The notes under the pieces were generated by a model. The model was not told where the DNA came from and did no database searches. It saw only the letters and a program-made list of their open reading frames with translations. From Clostridium_B lapidicellarium (GTDB lineage Bacteria; Bacillota; Clostridia; Clostridiales; Clostridiaceae): a stretch of 64,000 bases of DNA. The stretch lies in contig NZ_JBGFFE010000016.1 of the NCBI RefSeq assembly GCF_041224415.1, positions 7,385 to 71,384 of the forward strand. The letters run 5' to 3'. Position 1 is the stretch's first letter. The number at the start of each line of letters is the position of its first letter. This document shows positions 35,320 to 45,111 of this stretch, piece by piece. A program made the position numbers and the translations under genes.

Positions 35320-37021
35320 CTACCGATGAAACCTCCCTCATTGATATTGAAAAACTAACCTTGGTTCCATTATTTACAGACGTCTTTATATCAAGTCCAT
35401 GATCTTCCCCATACAATAGTTTCAATCTTTCATTTACATTCTTAAGCCCTATGCCCGGCCATTTAGTTAATACTTCCTTTAATCTCTTTTGATCCATTCC
35501 CACTCCCGTATCTCTTACGCAAAAACGTATTTCACCGTCTTCAAAAAATGCCTTGAGATACACCTCCCCGCCTTCCGGTTTAGGCAGTATGCCGTGCTTT
35601 ACAGCGTTTTCAACAATGGGCTGAAGCACAAATACAGGTACTTTCTTATCCATCATTTCCTCCGGTACATCAATAATTAAACGAAGTCTGTCACCAAATC
35701 TGGCCGTTTCAATAGAAAGATAGGATTGGATAAATTCAATTTCATCTTTTAAATAGACAAAATCCTCCTGCCTTTTTAAAGTCTGTCTAAAATAATTAGA
35801 TAAATCTATTATGAGTTCCCTAGCTTTTAGAGGATTTGTCCTGCAAAAAGATGCTATGGTATTTAGTGCGTTAAACAAAAAATGAGGTTCAATTTGAGCC
35901 CTTAAAGCCCTGAATTCTGCCGTAGATGCTTCTTTAGCCAATTTGTTTAACTTATACAACTCGATCTGGTTTGACAAGAGATCACTTAGTTCTTTCCCAA
36001 ATTGCACGAAATAGGGATTGATGTTTTTCTTCGATCTCACCCCCAATCCAAGCACTCCTTCAAAACCTGAGTTAGGTATTTTAAAAGGGGCACATACAAA
36101 AAACATTGATCTGTCACTGTTTATCAATTCAATAACTCTGTAATCGGGCGACTTATTATAATTTTTTACCTCCTTTTTTAACTTGTCTTCACATATGTCA
36201 ATTCCTGAATAGGCTAAGAATCCATTTTTATCTCCTATAAATATACCATCTGCATCAGTCATTTCATATATTATTTCAGAAACATTTTTTGCCGTCTTTC
36301 TGTCAAGTCCCTTTCTCATATAATTCATCGTTTTCTTTGCAATATTTAAAGCTCTCTGTGCCTCTATGGCACCAATTCTATTATATTCCTCCTTGGCACT
36401 TTTTATTATATTTATAAAAATCACCGATCCAAGTGAATTTATCAGTATCATAGGCACTGCTATGATATCCACCAGTTTAAGTGCAGCACTAAATGGCCTG
36501 GAAAGCAATAAAATTATAATCATCTGGCAGCATTCCGCCGATACTGCCCCTATAAATACGTGCTTTAAATTAAAATCTTCATCTTTTGAATACTTCTTTA
36601 TAAGCCCTCCGATAAATCCCTCCGCCAAAGTGGCAACTCCACAGGAAAGGGCAGTAAATCCCCCTAAAAAATACCTATGGGTTCCAGCTATAATTCCAAT
36701 TATTATTCCAAATATGGGTCCCCCTATATATCCTCCCACTATAGCTGCTATGGGACGGGTATTGGCTATGGCATCATGCAGCCCTATATAGCCTGCCTGA
36801 ATGGAACCCATCGGCTTAATACTGTTCATGGCATATGGTTCCACATTCACACCTGTATAATTGCCTATAATGCCTAATATCCCAAAAAATGCTATAAGTG
36901 CAACCTTATCTATAAATTTCAGCTCACCCTTGATCATATTTTTCAAGACATGCGACTGGTTGTATATATATGCAGATATAGCTATAAGAGCCATGCTTTC
37001 AAGCAATTGAATATATATCAA
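35312..37021 (-). CDS. LytS-family sensor histidine kinase
   Basis: 569 residues. The N-terminal 5TMR-LYT membrane domain (about 1-205) contains NxR/PIAAIVGGYIGGPIFG and TLAEGFIGG signatures. A GAF-like sensory region follows (about 220-345; DADGIFIGDKNGFLAYSG), then the LytS-type kinase core with His380 in RAQIEPHFLFNALNTI, the N-box IVENAVKHG and the G-box DTGVGM. LytS-type kinases of this family sense pyruvate in E. coli (BtsS, YpdA); sensing of pyruvate here is inference from the adjacent cstA genes. No ribosome site is strong; the start ATG fits the family N-terminus. Confidence 0.93.
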   Translation of the reverse strand: MIYIQLLESMALIAISAYIYNQSHVLKNMIKGELKFIDKVALIAFFGILGIIGNYTGVNVEPYAMNSIKPMGSIQAGYIGLHDAIANTRPIAAIVGGYIGGPIFGIIIGIIAGTHRYFLGGFTALSCGVATLAEGFIGGLIKKYSKDEDFNLKHVFIGAVSAECCQMIIILLLSRPFSAALKLVDIIAVPMILINSLGSVIFINIIKSAKEEYNRIGAIEAQRALNIAKKTMNYMRKGLDRKTAKNVSEIIYEMTDADGIFIGDKNGFLAYSGIDICEDKLKKEVKNYNKSPDYRVIELINSDRSMFFVCAPFKIPNSGFEGVLGLGVRSKKNINPYFVQFGKELSDLLSNQIELYKLNKLAKEASTAEFRALRAQIEPHFLFNALNTIASFCRTNPLKARELIIDLSNYFRQTLKRQEDFVYLKDEIEFIQSYLSIETARFGDRLRLIIDVPEEMMDKKVPVFVLQPIVENAVKHGILPKPEGGEVYLKAFFEDGEIRFCVRDTGVGMDQKRLKEVLTKWPGIGLKNVNERLKLLYGEDHGLDIKTSVNNGTKVSFSISMREVSSVDG

Positions 37022-37224
37022 AATTTACCACTCCTAGAAAAACCACTTTGCTTACTTTCTATCTCTATTAATAAATTATATAACATTATATAACAAAATT
37101 AAACTTATAACGAATAAAAAAATGTCAATTGGCCTTCTATTTTGACTTTTTAATGTACCTTTTCATCAATTCAGCGATTTTAGATAGAAAAATTAATACA
37201 TTCATACTATCATTATGGATGTAA

Positions 37225-37253
37225 ACCATTAAGTATCATATGTAAACCATTAA
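37225..37253 (+). promoter_or_regulatory. LytTR direct-repeat operator upstream of cstA copy 1
   Basis: ACCATTAA (37225-37232), 13 nt, ACCATTAA (37246-37253): two identical boxes with a 21-bp period. The identity extends to TGTAAACCATTAAG. E. coli BtsR binds ACC(G/A)CT(C/T)A pairs with a 13-nt spacer, very close in both sequence and spacing. I could not assign a convincing -10 downstream. Confidence 0.7.
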
Positions 37254-37297
37254 GCATTACTTGTATTTATTTATAAAATTTTAAGGGAGGTTGTTTT

Positions 37298-39088
37298 ATG
37301 AACTCAATAGTGCTTGTAATTGTAGGAGCTCTTGTATTAGTTCTGGGTTACAGATTTTACGGCTCCTGGATTGCAGCTAAAGTACTGGTTTTAGACGAAA
37401 CCAGAGAAGTTCCATCTAAAAAATTCGAGGATGGCCATGACTACGTTCCAACCAACAAATGGATACTTCTGGGCCATCACTTTGCCGCAATTGCAGGTGC
37501 AGGACCATTAATTGGACCTGTACTGGCAGCCCAATTTGGTTATCTACCAGGTGCACTGTGGATTTTAATAGGTGGTGTATTAGCTGGTGGAGTTCACGAT
37601 ATGGTAATTTTATTTGCTTCAGTCAGACAAGATGGACAATCCATTGCAGAGATCGCCAGAAAAAATTTAGGTGAAAAAATGGGTTTCATCACATCGATTT
37701 CAGTTATATTTATATTGATAATTACTATGGCAGGTCTTGGACTTCCAATAGTAAACTCACTCTACAACAGCCCCTGGGGTACTTTCACAGTTGGTTTTAC
37801 CATTCCAGTAGCAATTTTTGTAGGTATTTATCTTAAATTCATAAGGCCTGGTAAAATAGCTGAAGGTACTGTCATAGGTATGGGACTCATCATTCTCGGA
37901 GTTGCCCTGGGACCTGTTATCCAGCACACGGCTATAGCTCCATATTTAACTTTCAATGTTAAACAGATGTCACTTATACTGGCTATATACGGTTTCTGCG
38001 CTGCGGTTCTTCCTGTATGGCTGCTGATGCTGCCAAGAGATTACTTAAGCACATATATGAAACTGGGTGTTATAGCACTGCTGGTAGTAGGTATCATATT
38101 GGTTAGGCCAACCCTTCAGATGCCGGCAATCACCAAATTTGTAGCAGGTGGAGGACCTATAGTTCCAGGCAAGGTGTTTCCGTTTGTATTCATAACCATA
38201 GCCTGTGGTGCACTGTCAGGTTTCCATTCATTAATCGGGTCAGGTACAACTCCTAAACTCATCGCAAATGAAAAGGACATACTGCCCATAGGTTTCGGTT
38301 CAATGCTTATAGAATCCTTTATAGCACTTATGGCACTGATAGCCGCAACCTGTCTTCCAACAGCCGATTACTTCGCCATAAACTCTGCACCAGCTGTATT
38401 TGCAAAACTTGGAATGATTCCAAAAGAGCTTCCCATGCTGTCACAGATGGTGGGTGAAAACCTGGCAGGCAGGCCTGGTGGAGGTGTATCCCTTGCAGTA
38501 GGTATGTCCTATGTATTTTATAAAATACCAGGCATGGAGGGACTGATGTCCTACTGGTATCATTTCTGCATAATGTTTGAAGCGCTGTTTATCTTGACTA
38601 CAATAGATGCAGGCACCAGAATAGGAAGATACCTAATACAGGATTTGATAGGTAAAGTTTCCAAGCCTCTTGCAAAAAAGGATTCCTGGTTCAATATAGT
38701 TTTCTTCAGTTTTCTTATGTCATTTGCCTGGGGGTACTTGCTGTACACCGGTAATATATCAACCATCTGGCCGCTGTTTGGTGTAGCCAACCAGAGTTTG
38801 GCAGCCATAGCTTTTGCAATTGGTACTTCGGTTCTAATAAGAATGGGCAAGAAAAAATATATACCAATTACAGTAATACCTATGGTTTTCATAAGTGTGG
38901 CAACCTTAACGGCATCTGTTGAAAATATAACCGGAAACTACATTCCAAATCATAAGACTTTGCTTACAGTATTATCCGTCATATTGATAGTCATACTGGT
39001 AGTCATACTTTACGAAAGTATCAGACATTGGATTACAGATTTGAAATCCGGGAAATTTGATAAAGAAACAGAAAACAATGCCATTTAA
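37298..39088 (+). CDS. cstA: CstA-family carbon starvation/pyruvate transporter, copy 1
   Basis: 596-residue integral membrane protein with about 16-18 hydrophobic segments, CstA family (N-terminal CstA domain to about 380, then the CstA C-terminal five-helix region). Motifs include YVPTNKWILLGHHFAAIAGAGPLIGPVLAAQFG at the N-terminal side and GALSGFHSLIGSGTTPKLI and TTIDAGTRIGRYLIQD later. E. coli relatives BtsT and CstA import pyruvate; older work proposed peptide uptake. AAGGGAGG lies upstream of the ATG. It is divergent from lytS/lytTR and preceded by paired LytTR boxes. A second copy follows after a terminator. Confidence 0.93.
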   Translation: MNSIVLVIVGALVLVLGYRFYGSWIAAKVLVLDETREVPSKKFEDGHDYVPTNKWILLGHHFAAIAGAGPLIGPVLAAQFGYLPGALWILIGGVLAGGVHDMVILFASVRQDGQSIAEIARKNLGEKMGFITSISVIFILIITMAGLGLPIVNSLYNSPWGTFTVGFTIPVAIFVGIYLKFIRPGKIAEGTVIGMGLIILGVALGPVIQHTAIAPYLTFNVKQMSLILAIYGFCAAVLPVWLLMLPRDYLSTYMKLGVIALLVVGIILVRPTLQMPAITKFVAGGGPIVPGKVFPFVFITIACGALSGFHSLIGSGTTPKLIANEKDILPIGFGSMLIESFIALMALIAATCLPTADYFAINSAPAVFAKLGMIPKELPMLSQMVGENLAGRPGGGVSLAVGMSYVFYKIPGMEGLMSYWYHFCIMFEALFILTTIDAGTRIGRYLIQDLIGKVSKPLAKKDSWFNIVFFSFLMSFAWGYLLYTGNISTIWPLFGVANQSLAAIAFAIGTSVLIRMGKKKYIPITVIPMVFISVATLTASVENITGNYIPNHKTLLTVLSVILIVILVVILYESIRHWITDLKSGKFDKETENNAI

Positions 39089-39109
39089 TAACAGTAAATA
39101 CTTTTGATA

Positions 39110-39144
39110 AAAATTGCCTCAAAACATTTTGAGGCAATTTTTTT
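39110..39144 (+). terminator. Rho-independent terminator after cstA copy 1
   Basis: Strong stem AAATTGCCTCAAA/TTTGAGGCAATTT with a short loop, followed by a T-run (TTTTTTT). It separates the two cstA units. Confidence 0.93.
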
Positions 39145-39164
39145 GTACTTTTTATTTATTGAAT

Positions 39165-39193
39165 TCCATTTACATTTGAATTAATACCGTTTA
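39165..39193 (+). promoter_or_regulatory. LytTR direct-repeat operator upstream of cstA copy 2
   Basis: TCCATTTA (39165-39172), 13 nt, ACCGTTTA (39186-39193). Same 21-bp period as at copy 1; the second box is one base from the BtsR consensus ACCGYTMA. It extends to CCRTTTACAT in both boxes. TATAAT at about 39250-39255 is a candidate -10. Confidence 0.6.
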
Positions 39194-39296
39194 CATGTCA
39201 TTTTTAACATTTCACATATTATTTGCTGAATTTAAAGAATATTCATGTTATAATGTCATTGACATATTATGTTAATAATTTATAGGGGGAATTCAT

Positions 39297-41081
39297 ATGA
39301 ACTCATTAGTATTGGTAATCATAGGAGCTCTTGTATTAGTTCTGGGCTACAGATTTTACGGCTCCTGGATTGCGGCCAAAGTACTGGTTTTAGATGAAAC
39401 CAGGGAAGTTCCGTCTAAAAAATTCGAGGACGGTCATGACTACGTTCCAACCAACAAATGGATACTTCTGGGCCATCACTTTGCCGCAATTGCAGGTGCA
39501 GGACCATTAATTGGGCCTGTACTGGCAGCCCAATTCGGCTACCTGCCCGGTGCACTGTGGATTTTAATAGGCGGTGTATTTGCTGGTGCCGTACACGATA
39601 TGGTGATTCTATTTGCTTCAGTCAGACAAAACGGGGAATCCATTGCTGAAATTGCCAGAAAAAACCTGGGAAAAAGAATGGGTTTTATAACTTCTATTGC
39701 AGTCATATTTATACTTATAATAAGCTTGGCAGGTCTTGGACTCCCAGTTGTCAATTCACTCTACAACAGCCCCTGGGGTACTTTCACAGTTGGTTTTACC
39801 ATTCCAGTAGCAATTTTCATAGGTATTTATCTTAGATTTATAAGGCCTGGTAAAATAGCTGAAGGTACCATTATAGGTATGGCACTCATCATTCTCGGAG
39901 TTGCCCTGGGACCTTTTATCCAGCACACGGCTATAGCTCCTTTCCTGACTTTCAACACCAAACAGATGTCAGTTATTCTAGCTGTATACGGTTTCTGCGC
40001 TGCAGTTCTTCCTGTATGGCTGCTGCTTCTCCCAAGAGATTACTTAAGCACATATATGAAACTGGGTGTTATAGCACTGCTGGTAGTAGGTATCATATTT
40101 GTCAGACCAACTCTCCAGATGCCGGCACTTACCAAATTCACAGCAGGCGGAGGACCTATTATTCCGGGGAAAGTGTTCCCATTCCTATTCATAACCATAG
40201 CCTGTGGTGCACTGTCGGGGTTCCATTCTCTCATAAGTTCCGGAACTACGCCCAAACTCATTTCAAATGAAAAGGATATACTGCCCATAGGTTTCGGTTC
40301 AATGCTCATAGAATCCTTTATAGCACTTATGGCACTGATAGCCGCAACCTGTCTTCCAACAGCCGATTACTTCGCCATAAACTCTGCACCAGCTGTATTG
40401 GCCAACCGTGGACTGATTCCAACAGAGCTACCCATGCTGTCACAGCTGGTGGGTGAAAACCTGGCAGGCACGCCTGCTGGGGACTTATCTCTTGCAGTAG
40501 GTATGTCCTATGTATTTTATAAAATACCAGGCATGGAGGGACTGATGTCCTACTGGTATCATTTCTGCATAATGTTTGAAGCGCTGTTCATCTTGACCAC
40601 AATAGATGCAGGTACCAGAATAGGCAGATATCTGCTTCAGGATCTTTTCGGTAAAATATACAAGCCTTTCTCAAAGAGAAATTCCTGGGCAAATATAGTG
40701 TTTTTCAGCGTTCTTATGTCTTTTACCTGGGGATATTTGCTCTATACAGGCAATGTAAGCACCATCTGGCCAATGTTCGGCACTGCAAATCAGATGCTTG
40801 CAGCTATAGCTTTTGCTATTGGTACAACCATAATCATAAAAATGAAAAAACAAAAGTATGCTATGATAACCATAATACCTATGGTGGCCATATCCATAAT
40901 AACCATTACAGCTGCTATCTCAAACGTATTTGGCAACTACCTGCCAAAAGGCGAGATGCTTTTAGCCGTACTTTCCATAGTACTTCTGGTACTGCTCGTA
41001 ATCATAATATATGAGAGTGTCAAAGTGTGGATAAGGGATTTGAAGAATATAAAAGCTGCAAATAAAGACACTGTAATATAA
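39297..41081 (+). CDS. cstA: CstA-family carbon starvation/pyruvate transporter, copy 2
   Basis: 594 residues, paralogue of the gene just upstream, with the same CstA domains and motifs. Long stretches are nearly identical at the DNA level, including silent positions, over roughly the first three quarters. The last 130 or so residues differ much more, and the flanks are unrelated. GGGGG lies 7 nt upstream of the ATG. It has its own promoter region and LytTR-like boxes, so it can be expressed independently of copy 1. A tandem duplication followed by partial gene conversion is the simplest reading. Confidence 0.93.
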   Translation: MNSLVLVIIGALVLVLGYRFYGSWIAAKVLVLDETREVPSKKFEDGHDYVPTNKWILLGHHFAAIAGAGPLIGPVLAAQFGYLPGALWILIGGVFAGAVHDMVILFASVRQNGESIAEIARKNLGKRMGFITSIAVIFILIISLAGLGLPVVNSLYNSPWGTFTVGFTIPVAIFIGIYLRFIRPGKIAEGTIIGMALIILGVALGPFIQHTAIAPFLTFNTKQMSVILAVYGFCAAVLPVWLLLLPRDYLSTYMKLGVIALLVVGIIFVRPTLQMPALTKFTAGGGPIIPGKVFPFLFITIACGALSGFHSLISSGTTPKLISNEKDILPIGFGSMLIESFIALMALIAATCLPTADYFAINSAPAVLANRGLIPTELPMLSQLVGENLAGTPAGDLSLAVGMSYVFYKIPGMEGLMSYWYHFCIMFEALFILTTIDAGTRIGRYLLQDLFGKIYKPFSKRNSWANIVFFSVLMSFTWGYLLYTGNVSTIWPMFGTANQMLAAIAFAIGTTIIIKMKKQKYAMITIIPMVAISIITITAAISNVFGNYLPKGEMLLAVLSIVLLVLLVIIIYESVKVWIRDLKNIKAANKDTVI

Positions 41082-41087
41082 AAATTA

Positions 41088-41125
41088 ATCCACAATGTGG
41101 ATAAGTTCTCTTCCGCATTGTGGAT
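41088..41125. terminator. Terminator between convergent cstA copy 2 and the M16 peptidase gene
   Basis: 13-bp stem ATCCACAATG-T-GG/CC-G-CATTGTGGAT (a wobble on plus, a mismatch on minus) with a 12-nt loop, followed on plus by ATTTATAT. It sits 7 nt after the cstA stop. Confidence 0.7.
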
Positions 41126-41138
41126 ATTTATATCTGAT

Positions 41139-44060
41139 TTATTCAAATAAATTCACTAAATTTTTGAACATGTTTTTGTTTCCCTTTATTTTCTGTTCAT
41201 TGCCCAGAACACATATATTATTTTTACCCATTGCATCAGAAATAAGTTTTGAACATTTCCTTATATCCTCAACTTTGGTGTTTAGTATTTCTCTTCTCTC
41301 TTTTTGCAGATCTTCATAAGTTATGTGTTTTATATAATTCTCCACAGCACTTTCACCTTCCATGGAAGGTGAAAGTGGAAAATCCAAATTGGATATAGTT
41401 CCTATTATATATTTAACCATCTGTCTGTCATCTGCATTGAAATTTTCAAAGAATTTTCCAGCTTCATCATACACTTCAACGGTATTCTTCAAGTTTGGAT
41501 CCCTATAGGATGTAAAAAACATATTTCCATTTCTCTGGAAGGAGGCAAAACTTCCATATGCACCGCCCTGAACTCTCACCTGATTCCACAGATATTCATA
41601 ATTTGCTATGGATTTTAACACCTGCAAACATCCGCTGTAAGAATAACCAAGCTCTATATAATTATAAGCTTTAGCTACATATTGTATCTTGGAAGACGTC
41701 ATAAGTCCTTCATTTTTAGCTTTCAAATCAAATTTATACGGGATTTTAGAAACACCGTTATTTTTAAATTCAGATAAAAGTTTCCCTGCACTGCTTTCAA
41801 AATTATCATAGTCATTTTTATCGCAAGTAACATTTAAAATCAAATTTTTACTGGTAAATATACTGCTGGCAACTTTTTCTAAATTTTGCCTTATTTCTTC
41901 CGTTTTACTTTCAAAATTATTTTCCAAATCAGATATGAATTTATAAAATTCCAGTCCGCTCAACATATCTTCATATTTACTTGCAGGTGAAAAATACGAG
42001 GATACGTGATTTGCAACCACTATATGACCTCTTTCAAAAATATTCATTTCAATTCTCGATTTAGTCTCTTGAATTATTTCCTTCAATCTCTTTTTTTCAT
42101 CAAACCTGGTATAATTTATCACTTCATTTAATAAAGAAAGTAATTTTTCTAAATTATTTACAAGAACTTTTGACTTCACTATGAATTTAGGATAAAATTC
42201 CCTGCTGTCACCGTTCTTTGTAAAGGGCTGAGAATAATAATCTATTCCTCCAGTATATATATTTATTTCCTTTGACAGCTCATCATAATGATAATTCCTC
42301 GTACTTATTTTTCCGAGAACAGTACCTAAAAGTGATATATACGGAATAAGTTTCTCTTCTACTCCCCCCGTATCGAAATAAAGATTTATGTAATATATTC
42401 CATTGGTGGGCACAGGATAAAAGAGTGTCTTTATATTCTGTATCCTTTTCTCCACAAATTGAAGTTTTTTGGCATTGGGTTCTATATCCTCTATGGACAA
42501 AAGAGGTATCTTCATCAGATCCTCCCTGCTGTCTCGAGTCATCTGCCTTTTTTTCAACCTCGATGTATTTTGAATTATACCTTGAATTTCATCTTCTGAA
42601 AGACTGTTTTTAAAATTTCTCAGTTTTTTCTTCAATAATTCGTCTTTTTTTTCTTCAAGTCCTCTTTTAGGTTTAACTGTCAGTATGGAACTGTGACCAT
42701 TTTTTAAAATATATCTGTCAATAAGGTTTTCAAAATAATTATTGTCCAGTTGAGATTTTATCTTGTTCAGTACGGGTTCATAGCCAAGATGAAGCCACGG
42801 CTTTCTGTCGTACAGCCATCCATCCATACATCTCATGCCATATATAAGCCCCTTTGGATATCCCTTATAATCCGCTTCTCTCAGCTGAAACTCCTTTATG
42901 TTTATGGATGCCTCCATCAACTCCCTGTCAACACCGTTATTTACAATATCTTTTAATGTATCTTCAACTATTTTTTGAAATCTGGCTTTTTCCCTTTCAT
43001 TGGACCCTTTTACCACTATTCCAAACATGGGCTGAAGTATTCCGGATTCAAATACGCCAAATACATCTTTTCCTACCTTGGCATCAATCAAGGCCTTTTT
43101 AAGCGGGGAGTACGGAGTTTCCAAAAGCATATGCTCAAGTATATCAAAAGCCAGATACAATTCATTATCCACGGCTGTCCCAACAGAATAATTCAAACTT
43201 AAGAAGGTCTTATTTTCCTCTTTCTCAGCACTTGAAATAGGATATTCCGTTGTCACATCATTTCTATTCTGAAAGGGTCTTTGTTTCAGTACAGCAGAAT
43301 CTATATATCTTTTAGTAAAATGACTCAAGTATTCACTATCCAAAAACTTAAGCTTTTCCTCTATATCCATATTACCATACAAATATATATAGCTGTTAGA
43401 CGGATGATAATATTTACTGTGAAAATCCAGGAACTGCTGCTGGGTAAGCTGCGGTATTATATCCGGATCTCCCCCCGATTCCACTCCATATTGTGTATTC
43501 GGGTAAAGGGATTCAAGCATCTTTCTAAACAATATGGATTCCGGAGATGAGAAAGCTCCCTTCATTTCATTGTAAACCACACCTTTATAAGTTATATCAT
43601 CCTCTTTACTGTTTAATTCATAGTGCCATCCTTCCTGCATCATTATTTCAGGATATTTATATATATTGGGATGAAAAACCGCATCAAGGTAAACATCCAT
43701 AAGATTCTCGAAATCCCTGTCATTTACACTTGCAACCGGATACATGGTTTTATCAGGAAAAGTCATTGCATTCAAAAAAGTATTGAGAGAACCCTTTACC
43801 AATTCCACAAAGGGCTCTTTAACAGGAAATTTTTCCGAACCGCAGAGTACAGAATGTTCAAGTATATGGGGCACCCCCCTGCTGTCATCCGGCGGAGTCC
43901 TGAAACTTATAGAAAACACCTTGTTGTCGTCTTTATTTTTCAAGAAGAACAACCTCGCCCCGCTTTTTTCATGATAAAAAAGCATTCCAATAGAATTTAT
44001 ATCCTCCAATTTTTTCTGTTCCATCAACTTAAAGCCGCTGTAAGTTTTCCCTACTTGCAT
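41139..44060 (-). CDS. M16C insulinase-family (PreP-like) zinc metallopeptidase
   Basis: About 973 residues, the size of presequence-protease-like M16C enzymes, which degrade oligopeptides inside a closed chamber. The inverted zinc motif HILEH is at about residues 65-69, followed by SVLCGSEKFPVKEPF and FLNAMTFPDKTMYPVAS, with the third zinc ligand expected in the downstream YHPSNSY / MKGAFSSPE region. The peptidase-like C-terminal half shows the RVQGGAYGSFASF motif of the inactive domain. No signal peptide, so cytoplasmic. The open frame extends 20 codons upstream, but AAAGGAG lies 10 nt before ATG 44060, which also leaves only a 4-nt gap after the patatin gene. Cotranscribed with it. Confidence 0.92.
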   Translation of the reverse strand: MQVGKTYSGFKLMEQKKLEDINSIGMLFYHEKSGARLFFLKNKDDNKVFSISFRTPPDDSRGVPHILEHSVLCGSEKFPVKEPFVELVKGSLNTFLNAMTFPDKTMYPVASVNDRDFENLMDVYLDAVFHPNIYKYPEIMMQEGWHYELNSKEDDITYKGVVYNEMKGAFSSPESILFRKMLESLYPNTQYGVESGGDPDIIPQLTQQQFLDFHSKYYHPSNSYIYLYGNMDIEEKLKFLDSEYLSHFTKRYIDSAVLKQRPFQNRNDVTTEYPISSAEKEENKTFLSLNYSVGTAVDNELYLAFDILEHMLLETPYSPLKKALIDAKVGKDVFGVFESGILQPMFGIVVKGSNEREKARFQKIVEDTLKDIVNNGVDRELMEASINIKEFQLREADYKGYPKGLIYGMRCMDGWLYDRKPWLHLGYEPVLNKIKSQLDNNYFENLIDRYILKNGHSSILTVKPKRGLEEKKDELLKKKLRNFKNSLSEDEIQGIIQNTSRLKKRQMTRDSREDLMKIPLLSIEDIEPNAKKLQFVEKRIQNIKTLFYPVPTNGIYYINLYFDTGGVEEKLIPYISLLGTVLGKISTRNYHYDELSKEINIYTGGIDYYSQPFTKNGDSREFYPKFIVKSKVLVNNLEKLLSLLNEVINYTRFDEKKRLKEIIQETKSRIEMNIFERGHIVVANHVSSYFSPASKYEDMLSGLEFYKFISDLENNFESKTEEIRQNLEKVASSIFTSKNLILNVTCDKNDYDNFESSAGKLLSEFKNNGVSKIPYKFDLKAKNEGLMTSSKIQYVAKAYNYIELGYSYSGCLQVLKSIANYEYLWNQVRVQGGAYGSFASFQRNGNMFFTSYRDPNLKNTVEVYDEAGKFFENFNADDRQMVKYIIGTISNLDFPLSPSMEGESAVENYIKHITYEDLQKERREILNTKVEDIRKCSKLISDAMGKNNICVLGNEQKIKGNKNMFKNLVNLFE

Positions 44061-44064
44061 ATAA

Positions 44065-44934
44065 TTAATTCTCCTTTCTCTGTTTTTTAATCCAGCTTTC
44101 CAATTCATCATAACATCCAAGTGCTTCCCTATATCCTTGATTATACAATTCTATAAGCTTATACTTATTTTTTTCTATTCTTCTAACTCTCAAAGGCTTT
44201 TCAGGCCGGATTACAAAAGCATCTCCTTTTTTTCTGAGCCTCTCTATATAGCTTAAAGTAAGGTTATATCTTCTATACCTATTTATCATAGCTTCTACCA
44301 GCCCATTATATTCAGGATATATCTTTTTAGCCAGAAATTTCATTTTAAAAGGTTTTTTTATGTAATCTCTATTTCTAGTCAAAATAATTATATTTTTCCT
44401 ATTACCATCCCTTATGGATTTTTTTATGGGAATAGGATCGGAAATCCCTCCATCAAGCAAATCCATCCCTTTAAATTTAACTATTGGAGCCATAAAAGGC
44501 AAACTGCTGGAAGCCCTTACCGCCTTAAATATTTCTTCTCCCCTGCATTTATCCTTTTCGAAATATACGGGTTTTCCACTGCGGCAATCCGTGGCACCAA
44601 CTATGAACTTTTCTTTTGCATTGCTAAAAGCGTCTACGTCAAATATTTCTAATTTATTGGGTATTTCATTGAAGATAAAATCCGCCCCGAAAATTCCCTT
44701 TTTAAATATAAGATTTCTATAGCTCAAATACCTGGGATCATCTACATAGTTTATATTTATTTTCTTGTTTCTTCCCTTCTGTCTGGAAATATAGGAGCAA
44801 GCATTACAAGCCCCCATGGAAACTCCTATAATATAAGGTAAATATAAATTCTTTTCCATAAATAGATCAAGTACTCCGGCAGTATACAGGCCTCTCATTC
44901 CTCCGCCCTCTAAAACCAATCCTATGTTCTCCAT
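44065..44934 (-). CDS. Patatin-like phospholipase
   Basis: 289-residue predicted serine lipid acyl hydrolase. The oxyanion loop GGGMRGLYTAGVLD is at 10-23, the nucleophile elbow GVSMGA with Ser39, and the catalytic dyad Asp161 in LLDGGISDP. This matches the RssA/YjjU-type bacterial patatins. No signal peptide. The basic C-terminal region (RRYNLTLSYIERLRKKGD) is typical of YjjU-like members. It is immediately upstream of the M16C peptidase gene (4-nt gap). Confidence 0.93.
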   Translation of the reverse strand: MENIGLVLEGGGMRGLYTAGVLDLFMEKNLYLPYIIGVSMGACNACSYISRQKGRNKKININYVDDPRYLSYRNLIFKKGIFGADFIFNEIPNKLEIFDVDAFSNAKEKFIVGATDCRSGKPVYFEKDKCRGEEIFKAVRASSSLPFMAPIVKFKGMDLLDGGISDPIPIKKSIRDGNRKNIIILTRNRDYIKKPFKMKFLAKKIYPEYNGLVEAMINRYRRYNLTLSYIERLRKKGDAFVIRPEKPLRVRRIEKNKYKLIELYNQGYREALGCYDELESWIKKQRKEN

Positions 44935-45056
44935 TATCTTGCCCCTCTTTCACCTATATATTTATTATATTTCCCAGGTAAAATTTTATCATTAATATAT
45001 TATTTTAACATATATAAATAACTTAGTGAAGATGCACAATTTAACTTTAAAAGCAA

Positions 45057-45087
45057 TGGACACCACTAAATTTTTTAGCAGTGTCCA
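45057..45087 (-). terminator. Terminator after pyruvate carboxylase
   Basis: 14-bp stem TGGACACTGCTAAA/TTTAGTGGTGTCCA as minus-strand RNA (two wobbles), with a 3-nt loop, followed by TTGCTTTTAAAG, 24 nt after the pyc stop. Confidence 0.75.
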
Positions 45088-45111
45088 TATATAATCCATG
45101 TAAAATCATGT

